Part shown: positions 47,380-57,500 of the stretch, piece by piece
Numbering within the stretch: the stretch's first letter is position 1
How the letters are laid out: each line of letters starts with the position of its first letter
Assembly (NCBI GenBank): GCA_963978895.1
Contig: OZ022246.1
Location: forward strand, 2,905,612 to 2,969,611
Source of the DNA: Erpobdella octoculata
Taxonomy: Eukaryota > Annelida > Clitellata > Hirudinida > Erpobdellidae
Reading direction: 5' to 3'
DNA length: 64,000 nucleotides
Made by a program: the position numbers and the translations under genes
The notes under the pieces: model-generated
What the model saw: only the letters and a program-made list of their open reading frames with translations
Told to the model about the DNA's origin: nothing
The model's database searches: none

Positions 47380-48325
47380 TTTACGGTACCAATGACGTGG
47401 ACCAACTGATTTGTTTCAAGTTTTTTTTATGTATTTTTCTAATTATATAAAAAATGAAATTCGAAAATTTTAACAAAGCCACGTAACTACCACAACTGAT
47501 TCCGTGTTCCAGAATATAAAATTAAATTGTATACGCTAACTTAGTTATATATTAACCTTTAAAATTAAAAATAATTATGTGTAGTACCTATACACTATAA
47601 AGCAAGCTGATGGAATAGAGCTTTCAAACAGGAGTCAGCTGCTCAGCTTTTGGGTCAGAGAATGATGGGCCAAAAGAGCGAGCTCATATTTCCAGCATAC
47701 AACGTTAAAACATTTTGTTAGTTACAAAAAAAGCTACAGATACTTAAATACAATCAAATCAGTTTATTGTCATGACATCCTTTACATATCAAAACAAAAC
47801 ATCCGATTTTAGACATTAATTTTTAATATAATAATATCTCCTTGGAAAATGAAAAATAATATTTAGTGCAGCCGGAAAATTATGTATCAAGGGATTTTAA
47901 GAGGAGCTGACCACTAACAAACTTTACTGTATATTTTTTGCTATAGCATAAAGTTATGACGTATTTATAAAACTTCATTCGGGCCATAATTTTTCCAGGA
48001 TAAACAGAACAATAAATTAAATATAAAAACAAATATATAATTTAATTTGTTCGTTAAGTTTCTTATCTAGCTCAATTATATAGCGTGATAACAAACTTAT
48101 ACATAAACGATAACAACCTAAAAGTTACTTGGAGTTTGAAGATAGTAGGGTACGAAGAGAAACAAGGTAGACAAACAACGTATTCCCACAAGCGCTTGCA
48201 AACGTGGAAGCTTTCCTCTTTTCCATATAAATATACAACAAGCAAGAAGATTCCTAGCATACATATGAACGATGCATCATCGGCTTTAAAATAGCTTTCC
48301 TTGTTTTCCGTAGAAAGATGTGTTG

Positions 48326-48488
<163 letters not shown>

Positions 48489-48796
48489 TGTGTGTACCTA
48501 TATTTGTATCCGTATTTACACAAATGAAAAAAAAATTGAAAGCAAGAACCCTTGATATTCCTTCCTGTTGTTTTATTAATATAACATTAGAAGTCCAACT
48601 TTTGTTTAGCAGTAATTATAGATTTATATATAAGTGTTTTAGAAAGAATTAAAAGACCAATTAACTAAATTGGCGAATTCCCGAGAAAGGATGTTTTGTG
48701 AGGTTATATAGTTCAATCAATTCTTAAGCGGTTGGTTTTATCTTGTTGCCAATAATCTATATTTGAATGATCGTTTTATTGAAGAATATAAATGAA

Positions 48797-48959
48797 TTAT
48801 TGTTGACGTTTGATCTCAAGTCCTTTGACGTCACTGAGTTTCAAATGTGGAACAGACTTCTTCGCCACACCACCACCATGTCCACCATATATCACGCGCG
48901 TAGAAAACGGGGAAACGGGGGGAACGCGCTCCTCAAATAATTTCGTTGGAATGACATGC
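48797..48959 (-). CDS. Candidate terminal exon of an unidentified protein
   Basis: The minus strand gives a 3' splice site (ACAACGCATAG) followed by 53 residues and a stop. They include TKLFEERVPPVSPFSTRVIY and GGHGGGVAKKSVPHLKLSD. The composition and higher GC look coding, unlike the surroundings. I do not recognise the family, and no partner exons were found upstream or downstream on this strand. It could be the last exon of a small gene or a pseudogene fragment. Confidence 0.35.
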
Positions 48960-49802
48960 CTATGCGTTGTCTTACAATAATAACTCTTATAACAGGTAAA
49001 AATCACCAGTTAAAAATAATTAATAACAAGTAAGCCGTAGAAACCAGACTTTTCACAAATACTTTTATTTCAGGATTTGCCAGCTTTCATTTATTGTAAA
49101 AAAATGTTTTTTTTAAACGACATTTTTTGAATTTATATATGTAAACATCTACATAATTGTGTTAAATTTGTTTTTGTTTTAAAACATTGACAATTATTGT
49201 TTTTAATTACAAAATAGTTTTTTTTTTAAATTTCAAACATTAATAGAATGCATTTTCAAATTTTAGCTTGATTGGATGACCGGAAATTAGCCCCGGCTTT
49301 TCGCACCGTCTTTTCATCCCCGTCTTTTCACCACCTTTTTTTCGTCCCCGGGAAAGTTTGCCCCTGGGAAATCTTCCACACGAGAAACTTCGTCCTTGAA
49401 AGTTTCGCATCTGGTTTTTCGCCCCTGGGAAAGTTTTCTCCAGGTTTTTTTTATAATGAAGCAAAAACGTCCTTGCTGTGTACTGGGCAGCAGAGAGGTT
49501 TAAAAAAGACCAAGGCTATCAAAGTTTACGTGGCACCTACTTACTGGTCTGCTGTTATTTTGTGTCCTCCCTAATTATCTTTTCCAAGTCTGCTGTCAAG
49601 AACAGGGTGAAGCTGCTCAAATTCGTCAAGACAGTCATAACAGTTAATGATACATCGATTGAAATCCATCAACAGATGGATCCGCAATTCCGCAAGCAAA
49701 GAAACTACAAAAAAGTTTTGCCTGATAAAGATTCTATAGATTCAAAAAACAGTGAAAAATATGACGTCGACACTGATGATGTACGGAATTGTTATTCATA
49801 AA

Positions 49803-50027
49803 TCTATATATAACAAGTAAAGTAAAAAACGAGTTTTTTAACACAAACTTTAATTTCAAATACACTTGATTTCGAAATACGAAAGATGTTCAAATTAAGT
49901 TTGTTTTTTACTTGAATCATGTATTGTCATTTTGTCATCCAAGATAACGCTATGCTGAAAGTTTCAGCTTCCTAGCTAGTCAAAAAGCTGGTTAAATTGT
50001 ACTTGCAAGATTTGCGTACATAGAAAG

Positions 50028-50080
<53 letters not shown>

Positions 50081-50135
50081 TACACGCACACAGAAACAGA
50101 GATTGTAACCTAAATAAAAGTTTGTAAAAAAGAAT
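49803..50135 (+). mobile_element. Helitron-like 5' end, family C
   Basis: Starts TCTATATATAACAAGTAAAG after A, then AAAAACGAGTTTTTTAACAC. It continues through CATCCAAGATAACGCTATGC and TTTCAGCTTCCTAGCTAGTC to a (CA)n tract and AACAGAGATTGTAACCTAAA. The same order is found in reverse at 12895-12665. The TC start beside A fits the Helitron 5' rule. The 3' end of this copy is not identified; the RING ORF lies 3' of it. Confidence 0.6.
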
Positions 50136-50264
50136 GTCTGCGTGTTTTTATAACATAATTGTCTTTTTAAATTTACAAATAAACGTAAATACGGCTGCAA
50201 ACAAGAAATTCGTTAATAGTCTATCTTCCCAACAATGGGCAATTATCTTCAATGGAGTTTTCGT

Positions 50265-50267
<3 letters not shown>

Positions 50268-50322
<55 letters not shown>
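50268..50322. repeat. (TA)n microsatellite
   Basis: About 26 TA units between the Helitron-like 5' end and the RING ORF. Confidence 0.95.
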
Positions 50323-50332
<10 letters not shown>

Positions 50333-50445
50333 TAGTGCTTCCAAACTTAAACGGCATAGGGAGGGTAAACAATTTCACCTAATTATTAAAAATTTGACAG
50401 TCTCTGATTTACTCCATTTTATTAAAGAATCTGGTTAGTATAAGC

Positions 50446-50952
50446 ATGTGTTCCACATTCAGGTGCCTTTCAGTTTCTTGCAGTTTTTCTTTCTTTATGA
50501 AATACCCATGTAAAACAAACCGCATAGAATGTGAGATTTGCTATGAAAAAACTGCAAACAGACCATCTGCTTATCTTGATGGTTGTGACCATGTGTTTTG
50601 CGCTCAATGTATTATAAAATTGTTTTATCACTACTCAAGAAATTGTCCCAAGTGTAGAGCTCCATTCAAAAATGCACTTTGTACGCCACGAAAATTGAAC
50701 AAACAAGAAAGAAAAACTTTTTTTTGTGCTCACAAATATTGCATGGGAGCTATGAACAATATAAAAAGCATTCAAGAATTACTCTTAAGGTGCAACCATA
50801 CTAGAACAATAGTTAAAATTCTCCACACTCGGAAAGGAGCTAATCTTTCCCGTCATACTAAATTTCTTAAGTTAATTGAAGATCGTATCAACAAGTGTAC
50901 GGAAATATTAGCAAAAGAAAAAAAAGATGATAATGATGAACAAATTATCTAG
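50446..50952 (+). CDS. Intronless RING-finger protein ORF
   Basis: An open frame of 168 codons; the more natural start is the second Met at 50497 (about 151 residues), because the first 17 residues are low-grade sequence. A C3HC4 RING lies directly at the N terminus: CEIC, 13 residues, CDH, VFCAQC, 12 residues, CPKC. All eight zinc ligands are present and spaced normally, which predicts a ubiquitin E3 ligase. After the RING come a Cys/His-containing middle (FFCAHKYCMGAM) and a charged helical tail rich in Lys and Glu (INKCTEILAKEKKDDNDEQ). The ORF has no introns in a region where host genes have many, and it is bracketed by Helitron-like ends at 49803 and 51056. It may be transposon- or virus-derived, or a retrocopy. 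Small RING proteins also occur in large DNA viruses of invertebrates, but nothing here proves that origin. Confidence 0.6.
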   Translation: MCSTFRCLSVSCSFSFFMKYPCKTNRIECEICYEKTANRPSAYLDGCDHVFCAQCIIKLFYHYSRNCPKCRAPFKNALCTPRKLNKQERKTFFCAHKYCMGAMNNIKSIQELLLRCNHTRTIVKILHTRKGANLSRHTKFLKLIEDRINKCTEILAKEKKDDNDEQII

Positions 50953-51055
50953 AAATCTTTTTTCAATGTTTTGATTTTTTTATGTTTTCATTTCAATAAA
51001 AGCAATAATTCAAAATAGAGACCAATAAAATAAAATTACTATTGTAATTCATAAA

Positions 51056-51180
51056 TCTATAGATATATATACAAAAATGAATGCCTGTGTTTTTATGCCC
51101 TTTATGCATTGCTACAACATTCATGCGAATGTAAAGAAATTTTCACACAACATTAAAAATCAATAAAAGAAAGTTTTTCT
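51056..51180 (+). mobile_element. Helitron-like 5' end, family B
   Basis: TCTATAGATATATATACAAA, then AATGAATGCCTGTG, TTTATGCATTGCTACAACAT and GAAATTTTCACACAACATTA: the same order as at 33603-33705. Its 3' limit is unclear. Confidence 0.55.
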
Positions 51181-51281
51181 AAAAACAACGTCACAATACA
51201 ACAATCTTTTTTTTGTTTTTTTAAATTTATTTTTATTGAAAATTGAAAATGCATGCATTTAAAAATATCAAACAACAAAAA

Positions 51282-52019
51282 ATCTATATTATAGTAGCCC
51301 ACGTCACTCACTCACTCACTGATTCTGTCACGCTTACGTAATTAGTCATATAGACGTTATCGATGTGCACGTAAGAATTTATTGCGCACAGGTGTGTAAT
51401 AAATGTTATTATGCAATTGTACCTATATACCATGGACTCCTAAATAAAAGCTATCTTATATTTAGGAGTCCATGCTATATACACTCTCAGTCCTAGAGAT
51501 AAAAAATGTGGCGCTGCAATCGAAAAATATTATATAATGAGACTTAAAAAAATCTCAGAAGCAAGGACCACTTTTCAACGATGGCCGTCAATTCACAAGA
51601 AATGTCGTGTATACTGAAATTCTTTAATAACTAATTGTTGCACTCTTTAATTTTCACATCCTTTGAATTTATATGAAATACTTTAGTAAATTGAAAATTT
51701 AATCACAATAACAAACTTCATTAAATTTGCTTATATATAAAAAAAAATTTTATGGTTATCAAATGTCATTTTGTTTTTGTTGACTATTTTTTATAAAATG
51801 TATCCAAAGTACATCGTAATTTTAAAACATCCGTCCATGGGACGGGCAAAACCACTATGCATGTATGTTAGCAATTACGCTTAACTAGGCGGCCGCACGG
51901 GTCAGCAATCAGCAGTTATTACGCAAGTGTACAAAGATAAAAAAAGGTGGTACTGCAATCAGAAAAGCACATATAATTAAATTTTAAAAATTCCGTCATT
52001 TTTGACGGGCTAACTCTAG
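51282..52019 (+). mobile_element. Apparently full-length Helitron-like element, family D
   Basis: The 5' end is TCTATATTATAGTAGCCCAC, preceded by A. The 3' end is CCGTCATTTTTGACGG, a perfect 6-bp stem with a 4-base loop, then GCTAACT and CTAG (52016-52019) followed by T. The 738-bp interior has no long ORF and contains two related blocks (GTGGCGCTGCAATC near 51510 and GTGGTACTGCAATC near 51948). It also contains a perfect 16-bp inverted repeat at 51431-51474. It may be one element or two nested ones. A shorter relative lies at 30625-30762. Confidence 0.65.
51431..51474. repeat. Perfect 16-bp inverted repeat
   Basis: CATGGACTCCTAAATA (51431-51446) and TATTTAGGAGTCCATG (51459-51474) pair completely around a 12-base loop. 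Confidence 0.9.
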
Positions 52020-52574
52020 TAATAAATATTGTAGGAAATCTGAGAGAAACTTAGACAGGAGCTTCATTTGCGGGAGCAGGGGGGAAATTGCCCCCCAAAG
52101 ATTGTCAAAAACTTTATATTCAAAAAAATAGCTAAAACATTTTTGGAGAAGTTGTTGTAAAGTAACTGTGAATATTTGAATATACCTCCTTCCGGCAATC
52201 AGCGTTTTAAGAAAAAAGCGTTTCACTTTTTGAAATTGTTTTTTTATTTTTTATTTTTTAAATAGCTATCAAAACTGGATACAAGATTTTGGGAACCATG
52301 GTAAACGCTATGCGTTAGCAAATAGGTAGCGTGCATTGTATAATTTTAGTTGATTGATTTTTAATTAAAAAAAAGCTAATGACCGGTAGGGTTTGTCGTA
52401 AGTATTTCTCCATTTTTTTTCAAAAACTTCTACTTTTTCCTCCGATAAAAGCTACGGTCACTTTCAAAAAACCAGGTATTTGACCAAAAAATATCACATC
52501 CCTCTGGTGGGGCATGCATCTTTCCACCCCTCCCTGCTTGTACCTAAGAATGTATATAGATATACAAGGGAATA

Positions 52575-52648
<74 letters not shown>

Positions 52649-53716
52649 GTTGCTGCAGGGGACGGCGATGTGGAAGGCTTACTTTAATTACCTAAGCGTC
52701 AAAGCTGACAGGGCGAACAGGTAGCATATTTTAATCAGAAACTTCGTTATTCTATTAAATTCCGCTGCTTAATTTAAATATAACTTAGCTAACTTTTCGT
52801 CTGAAGGGTCTGCTTGGTTTTCATTAGTAAATATAAATGGTGGAGTTCAGCACTTTGAAGATGGGATCCGATTTACCCAGCCCATCAGTCACTACATCCT
52901 ACTTGCTGTGCTCTACGCAGACATTTACTACATTAAAGCAGATATACTTCTACCATTCATATAAGTTTCAATACTTCATTCCAATCCTAGCAAACGATCT
53001 ATCGCCAGTATATAAGCACCCCTCCATTCTGTCGATGTTGACACTGCACACGCAGCATCTGATTTTCATGTAGTTAATAAAATGAACAACAAACAAGTCA
53101 TAGAAATGAAAGGAGGATTTAATATGAACATTATCGATACATGCTGACACAAAACGCTTACCAACACGCAGAAATCATAAGCTAGAAAAGACGGCAGTTA
53201 TAATAAACTACAAATGGCGAAGAGTTAAATTTTCATCTTTTTACAAAATTCCTACCAATAAATAAATAATCAAAGTTAAAGATAAATAAAATAAAACTAT
53301 AAATAAATCATTTTACGAGAAAAAAAGCAAAATAAAATTGCCGTTTAAAAAAAAAAGAAAGAAAGAAAGGATTTCTCATTTATGTGCAGAATTTAAAATT
53401 TTTTAAAACAAGAAATCAGCAAATGTAGACAGAAAAGTTAGCAAGCAAACATGGAGCGAGCGAGCGAGTGTGTGCACAAAGTAATTAATGCTGTGTGTAC
53501 GCCTGATTCCAACGATGAACAGCTTTCTCTCGGCTCTCTCTAATAATCACAAAAATCCGACATGCAAATTAAACCTAATCCTGCATTACACCAGAAGCTA
53601 AACAAACTCTCGTAGTTTACAGGTAGCAAGATGAACTTCACAAATCAACAGGTACGATTATATTTCATTGGAAATAAAAAAAAAAAGAGTAACTTCTTGC
53701 TCTTCCATTCGGCGAT
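52020..53716. other. Spacer between the Helitron-like cluster and ANKHD1
   Basis: It contains a G/C-run remnant at 52070-52100 (GCAGGGGGGAAATTGCCCCC), a (TG)n/(GA)n tract at 52571-52646 and AT-rich DNA. Nothing with coding character was accepted. Confidence 0.5.
52571..52646. repeat. (TG)n(GA)n compound microsatellite
   Basis: About 9 TG units directly followed by about 28 GA units. Confidence 0.95.
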
Positions 53717-53758
53717 TCAATAATGTGGATTCGGTTGCCACCCGTTGTTGTTCCAAAC
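53717..53758 (-). CDS. Candidate alternative last exon of ANKHD1
   Basis: After a good 3' splice site (ATTTTTCCAG) the minus strand reads VWNNNGWQPNPHY and a stop, in phase 0. It would join a possible 5' splice site at 54542 (CAC followed by GTTAGA), replacing the last residues RI of the main form. The Asn/Trp/Gln/Pro composition resembles the rest of this C terminus, but the donor is weak. Confidence 0.4.
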   Translation of the reverse strand, partial: VWNNNGWQPNPHY

Positions 53759-54446
53759 CTGGAAAAATATGACATCAAATAAACACTCGCTACATCAAAT
53801 TGGAATTATATTAAATGTCGGATAAATAATTATAATTTTCCAATTTGGACCTTTTTAAGCGCATTTTTATATTATTGAACATCATACGTTTTCTTCCAAA
53901 TAAAACAAACTAATTTTGGTTGGCACATTGCTGCTATTGTAATATCAGTTAAGCATATTACTATGTTCACTACCCAAGAAGATATGAATGTTGTTGAAAA
54001 AGTTTAATTCTTTTTAACAGAACTATTTAAACTACTTTATGTGATGAAGATTAACATACAAAATAGCACGTTCAGTACCATCTACAATGATATATATATA
54101 TATCAGAAAACGCATCCAATACCATTGTACCAGTTACAGGCAAATATCAACTTTAAACTTCACGTAAGTCTTGTTCATTGTGCGTAAATAACTTGAAAAT
54201 GACTGTTATTTTATTTTATGTTATTTCCAGCGAGAAGCAAAAGGGTTGAGGCTCATCTATAAGCAATAATATTAACGAAGAAAGTGTGCAAGTGCAGTCT
54301 AAGGAACATGTTGATTGTCGATGGTGCTAATTTAACTCTGAACAACTTGAAACAATACCAGCTCCGAACCACTATCGTATATATGTATAAGCACCAGTCT
54401 TGCTAGAAAAGATATATTCATTCTAAATTGAAACACATAAAAAATA

Positions 54447-54452
54447 TTTATT
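54447..54452 (-). terminator. Possible polyadenylation signal of ANKHD1
   Basis: AATAAA on the minus strand, about 80 bases beyond the stop codon at 54530. Confidence 0.4.
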
Positions 54453-54529
54453 GGAATCAGATATTTTGAAAAATAAAGAATAAAATCTCTCAAGATAGAT
54501 TTAATTAAGTATAAAAAAAATCGAAGGGC

Positions 54530-57500
54530 TCAAATTCTAACGTGACTGTTTTGCTGAAGTTTTTGTCGGGGCCCGCTTTCCCAGCCGCCGTCGCCTGCAC
54601 TCCTGAGCATTCCAAAGTTGGGCATGTATGGCCCGTGCACGGTTTGAGCCATGAAACCGTTAGCAAAATTAGAACCCCCGTGCGGTGGAAGCATCGGACC
54701 CTGTTGGCCCTGGAATGAAATTACATGTTATAAAAAAAAACATCAGAAATTTTTTAATTTATTTTCTATCGCTCACCTGGAAAGAGTTTTCGTAAAGACG
54801 GTCCGAGGGCACGGGGCGTATCGGGTGAGAGCCGATGAGTTCTTGGGGGGACCTCATAACGTCGGGATACCTCATGTTCATGATGGCAGGCAGGTAGTTG
54901 GGTCTCGGAGGAACGATCAAGCTCGACATGTTCTCGATCGAACCCTCGGAGATGGACGGTACAGAATTAACTGGACCGCCCCTCCAGTCCCCGTTCCCCA
55001 TCTCACCTTGGTAGGGAGGCTGCCACTGGGGTTGATAGCCGGGAACATTATTGTTATTAGGTGGAAAGTTGTAACCAAAGGAGGGAACGCTGGAAGACAA
55101 CATAGAAGGATGCGCAGGTGCCATGATGCGCTGCTTTTTGCTCCTCAGCTCGGTTCCGATCGGTTGAATTGACCGACGATCATCGATATTGGGTGACGAC
55201 GGGTTGCTCGAAGATGGCGTCCCCTGATCTAATCGTCCTCCCCCTCCTCCTCCTCCTGTCTGATCTAATGTCATATAAAGTAAAGTCATTCATTGAAACA
55301 AATCATTAGATCACAATTAAGTAAAAAATTTTAAAGTGCCATTTGTAGCATGACAAGCAAAACGTCTCATACCAGGTAAAAAATGCTATATCCAATTAGG
55401 ATCAATGAATACTTTTTTTTTAAAGATCTCTCTCTCTCTCTCTTATAATTATACAAATCCAGTACTGAATGAAATAAAAACAATAAAAAAAAATAAAACA
55501 ACCAACCGACAAACAATGCAGAGTCAACGATGGAGATTTCCTTACTGGACAATGGAATATGAACAGACGGCAGAGGAAACGGTACCGGCTTAACCTCGGT
55601 CGGAAATCTGTTCATGCTAGAAATAGACGGAGCGCTGAAAAGAGAATAACTCGGAATCGACTGGAACGGAGATCCCCTCATGTGGACCTGCTGTTGGTGG
55701 AAATAAGCTGGAGGTTGGGGACCTGTTGCAATCATTTTTGACCCAAATTCAAAAGATGTTTTCGTGGTAAAATCAGGAGCATTAGGGTTTAAATTACTGT
55801 CAATGTGAGGAAGAGTCATGGGGTTCCTCGAAGAAATGTACTCGTCCTTGTGCGGACCGGAACTAATGGAGGGGAAATCCGGCGATCCCGGCCCGGCAGG
55901 GACGAGATAGGAAACTGACGACGAGGATGTGGAAGATTTAACCGGTTCGAGTCCGGTGAGAGAGGTATTACTCGTTGAACACATGTTGTTACTCATATTG
56001 CCGAAGGTATGCCTCGCGGCTTCCTCTAAGTCGGGAAAAGCGTTCAATTGGTGGACATCTTTGTTCGGAGGTCCAGCGTCCGTGTTGACCTTTCTAGGCG
56101 AAGAAGACAGGAGAACGAGAGGACGATAGCCGGGCGCTTTCGCCTGCAGAGCCGAGTCGATTTCGGGTTCGACCGGAATCGGAGCCGAGGCCTGAGGCGC
56201 GTCTGCGGGTCGGTTTTCGGAGAAGTTCGATTTTTCCATCTCGTTGCCGATGATCGACGATGACGAAAAAAACGTTTTGAAAGGAGAATATTGAGGGATG
56301 ATCTGGAGACTGCCGGAAATGGCCGAATGATTGGCGCCCGGCGAACCGGACGTGTCGGCGACCGAAACATTCATCATGGACATCAGAGATCGTGCACCGA
56401 CGTCGCTCTTACCCGACTGACTGCCCCACAATGAAGAAGATACTTTGTAAGAGCTGCTCAAACTGCAGTCAATATGACTAGCAGAATATTCAGAACTAGA
56501 AGACACCAAGCTGGGGGGTCTAATCTGTACGGCAGCAAAGGCATTGACCACGGAACAACTGCTGCTGAAAGCATCGGCAGACGAGTTGCTTCCTCCGATT
56601 TTGTGACCGGTCGCCAGGCTGCTAACGGACGAAGACAGTCTGGCCGCGTTTTGACCCGACTGGCTCAAAGGACTCCAAGGGCCGATCGTAAAACTCATAG
56701 TCGGCTGAAACTTTAAGACTTCCGATGCTTTGCTACCTCTGTTCCATGCAAATGTGGAATTAGCAGCGTTAGGAGCGTGCGAATCGCTGGCAGAGACTGC
56801 AGCGACCGGCAATATCGACATCTTTCCAGCGATTAAGCTGTTCGATAGGAGACTGCTAGCGCCAAGAGAAGAAACATTGGAAGTTTTTAAAGGATTTCCG
56901 GTCCAGGCCTTAGTCGAACTGCTGGTGGAAAGAGCGGCAGCGATTTTATTCTTGAACATCGGAATTATTTGATCGATATCTTTGTCCGTTTCCCTGATCA
57001 AAGCTTCTATCAAGTCGATAGCCAGTTTAGTCGCCTCTGCAGAACCCTTGATAGTCACCACTCCATCTGTTGAATTTTTCACCTTGTCTAAATCAATGTG
57101 CGCAGTGGACACCTCCCGGATAGCATTGATGTTACAGCCGCCCCTTCCGATTATTCTACTGACGGCTTTCCCGGGCACGGTCAACTTCTTGCACTTGCGA
57201 GTGACCTCTTTCCAGCCCTCGTCCTTACGACCGGATTTCTTCGGACTGGCCGCCGAGCTCGCCTTGTACAAGACGAACGCTTTCGCCGGGACCGGGGCCG
57301 GTCCAGACTGAGACGCAGTCGTCACCTTGACCTTGGGAAACAAATGCGAGGTTTTGACGTCGGGTTTCTCCTTGGCGACGGTCGGCTGTGCGGAGGTCGC
57401 TTTGACTTCGGCGGGTAGCATACCGAAGTCATCGAGATCGCCGATACCGGTCGAGTAATCTGAAAACATAAGTTTAGAGATATCTTTCTTGATTGCGGAT

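Noticed and set aside
49478..49801. Plus-strand 107-codon ORF before the family C Helitron-like end
   Set aside because: It is basic and charged but has no recognisable domain, and the TCTATA element end begins right at its stop; probably chance or a decayed fragment.
54651..55172. Plus-strand ORF of 173 codons opposite ANKHD1
   Set aside because: It is a shadow of minus-strand coding exons that splice in phase and match the MASK family; the plus frame has no domain and ignores the exon borders.
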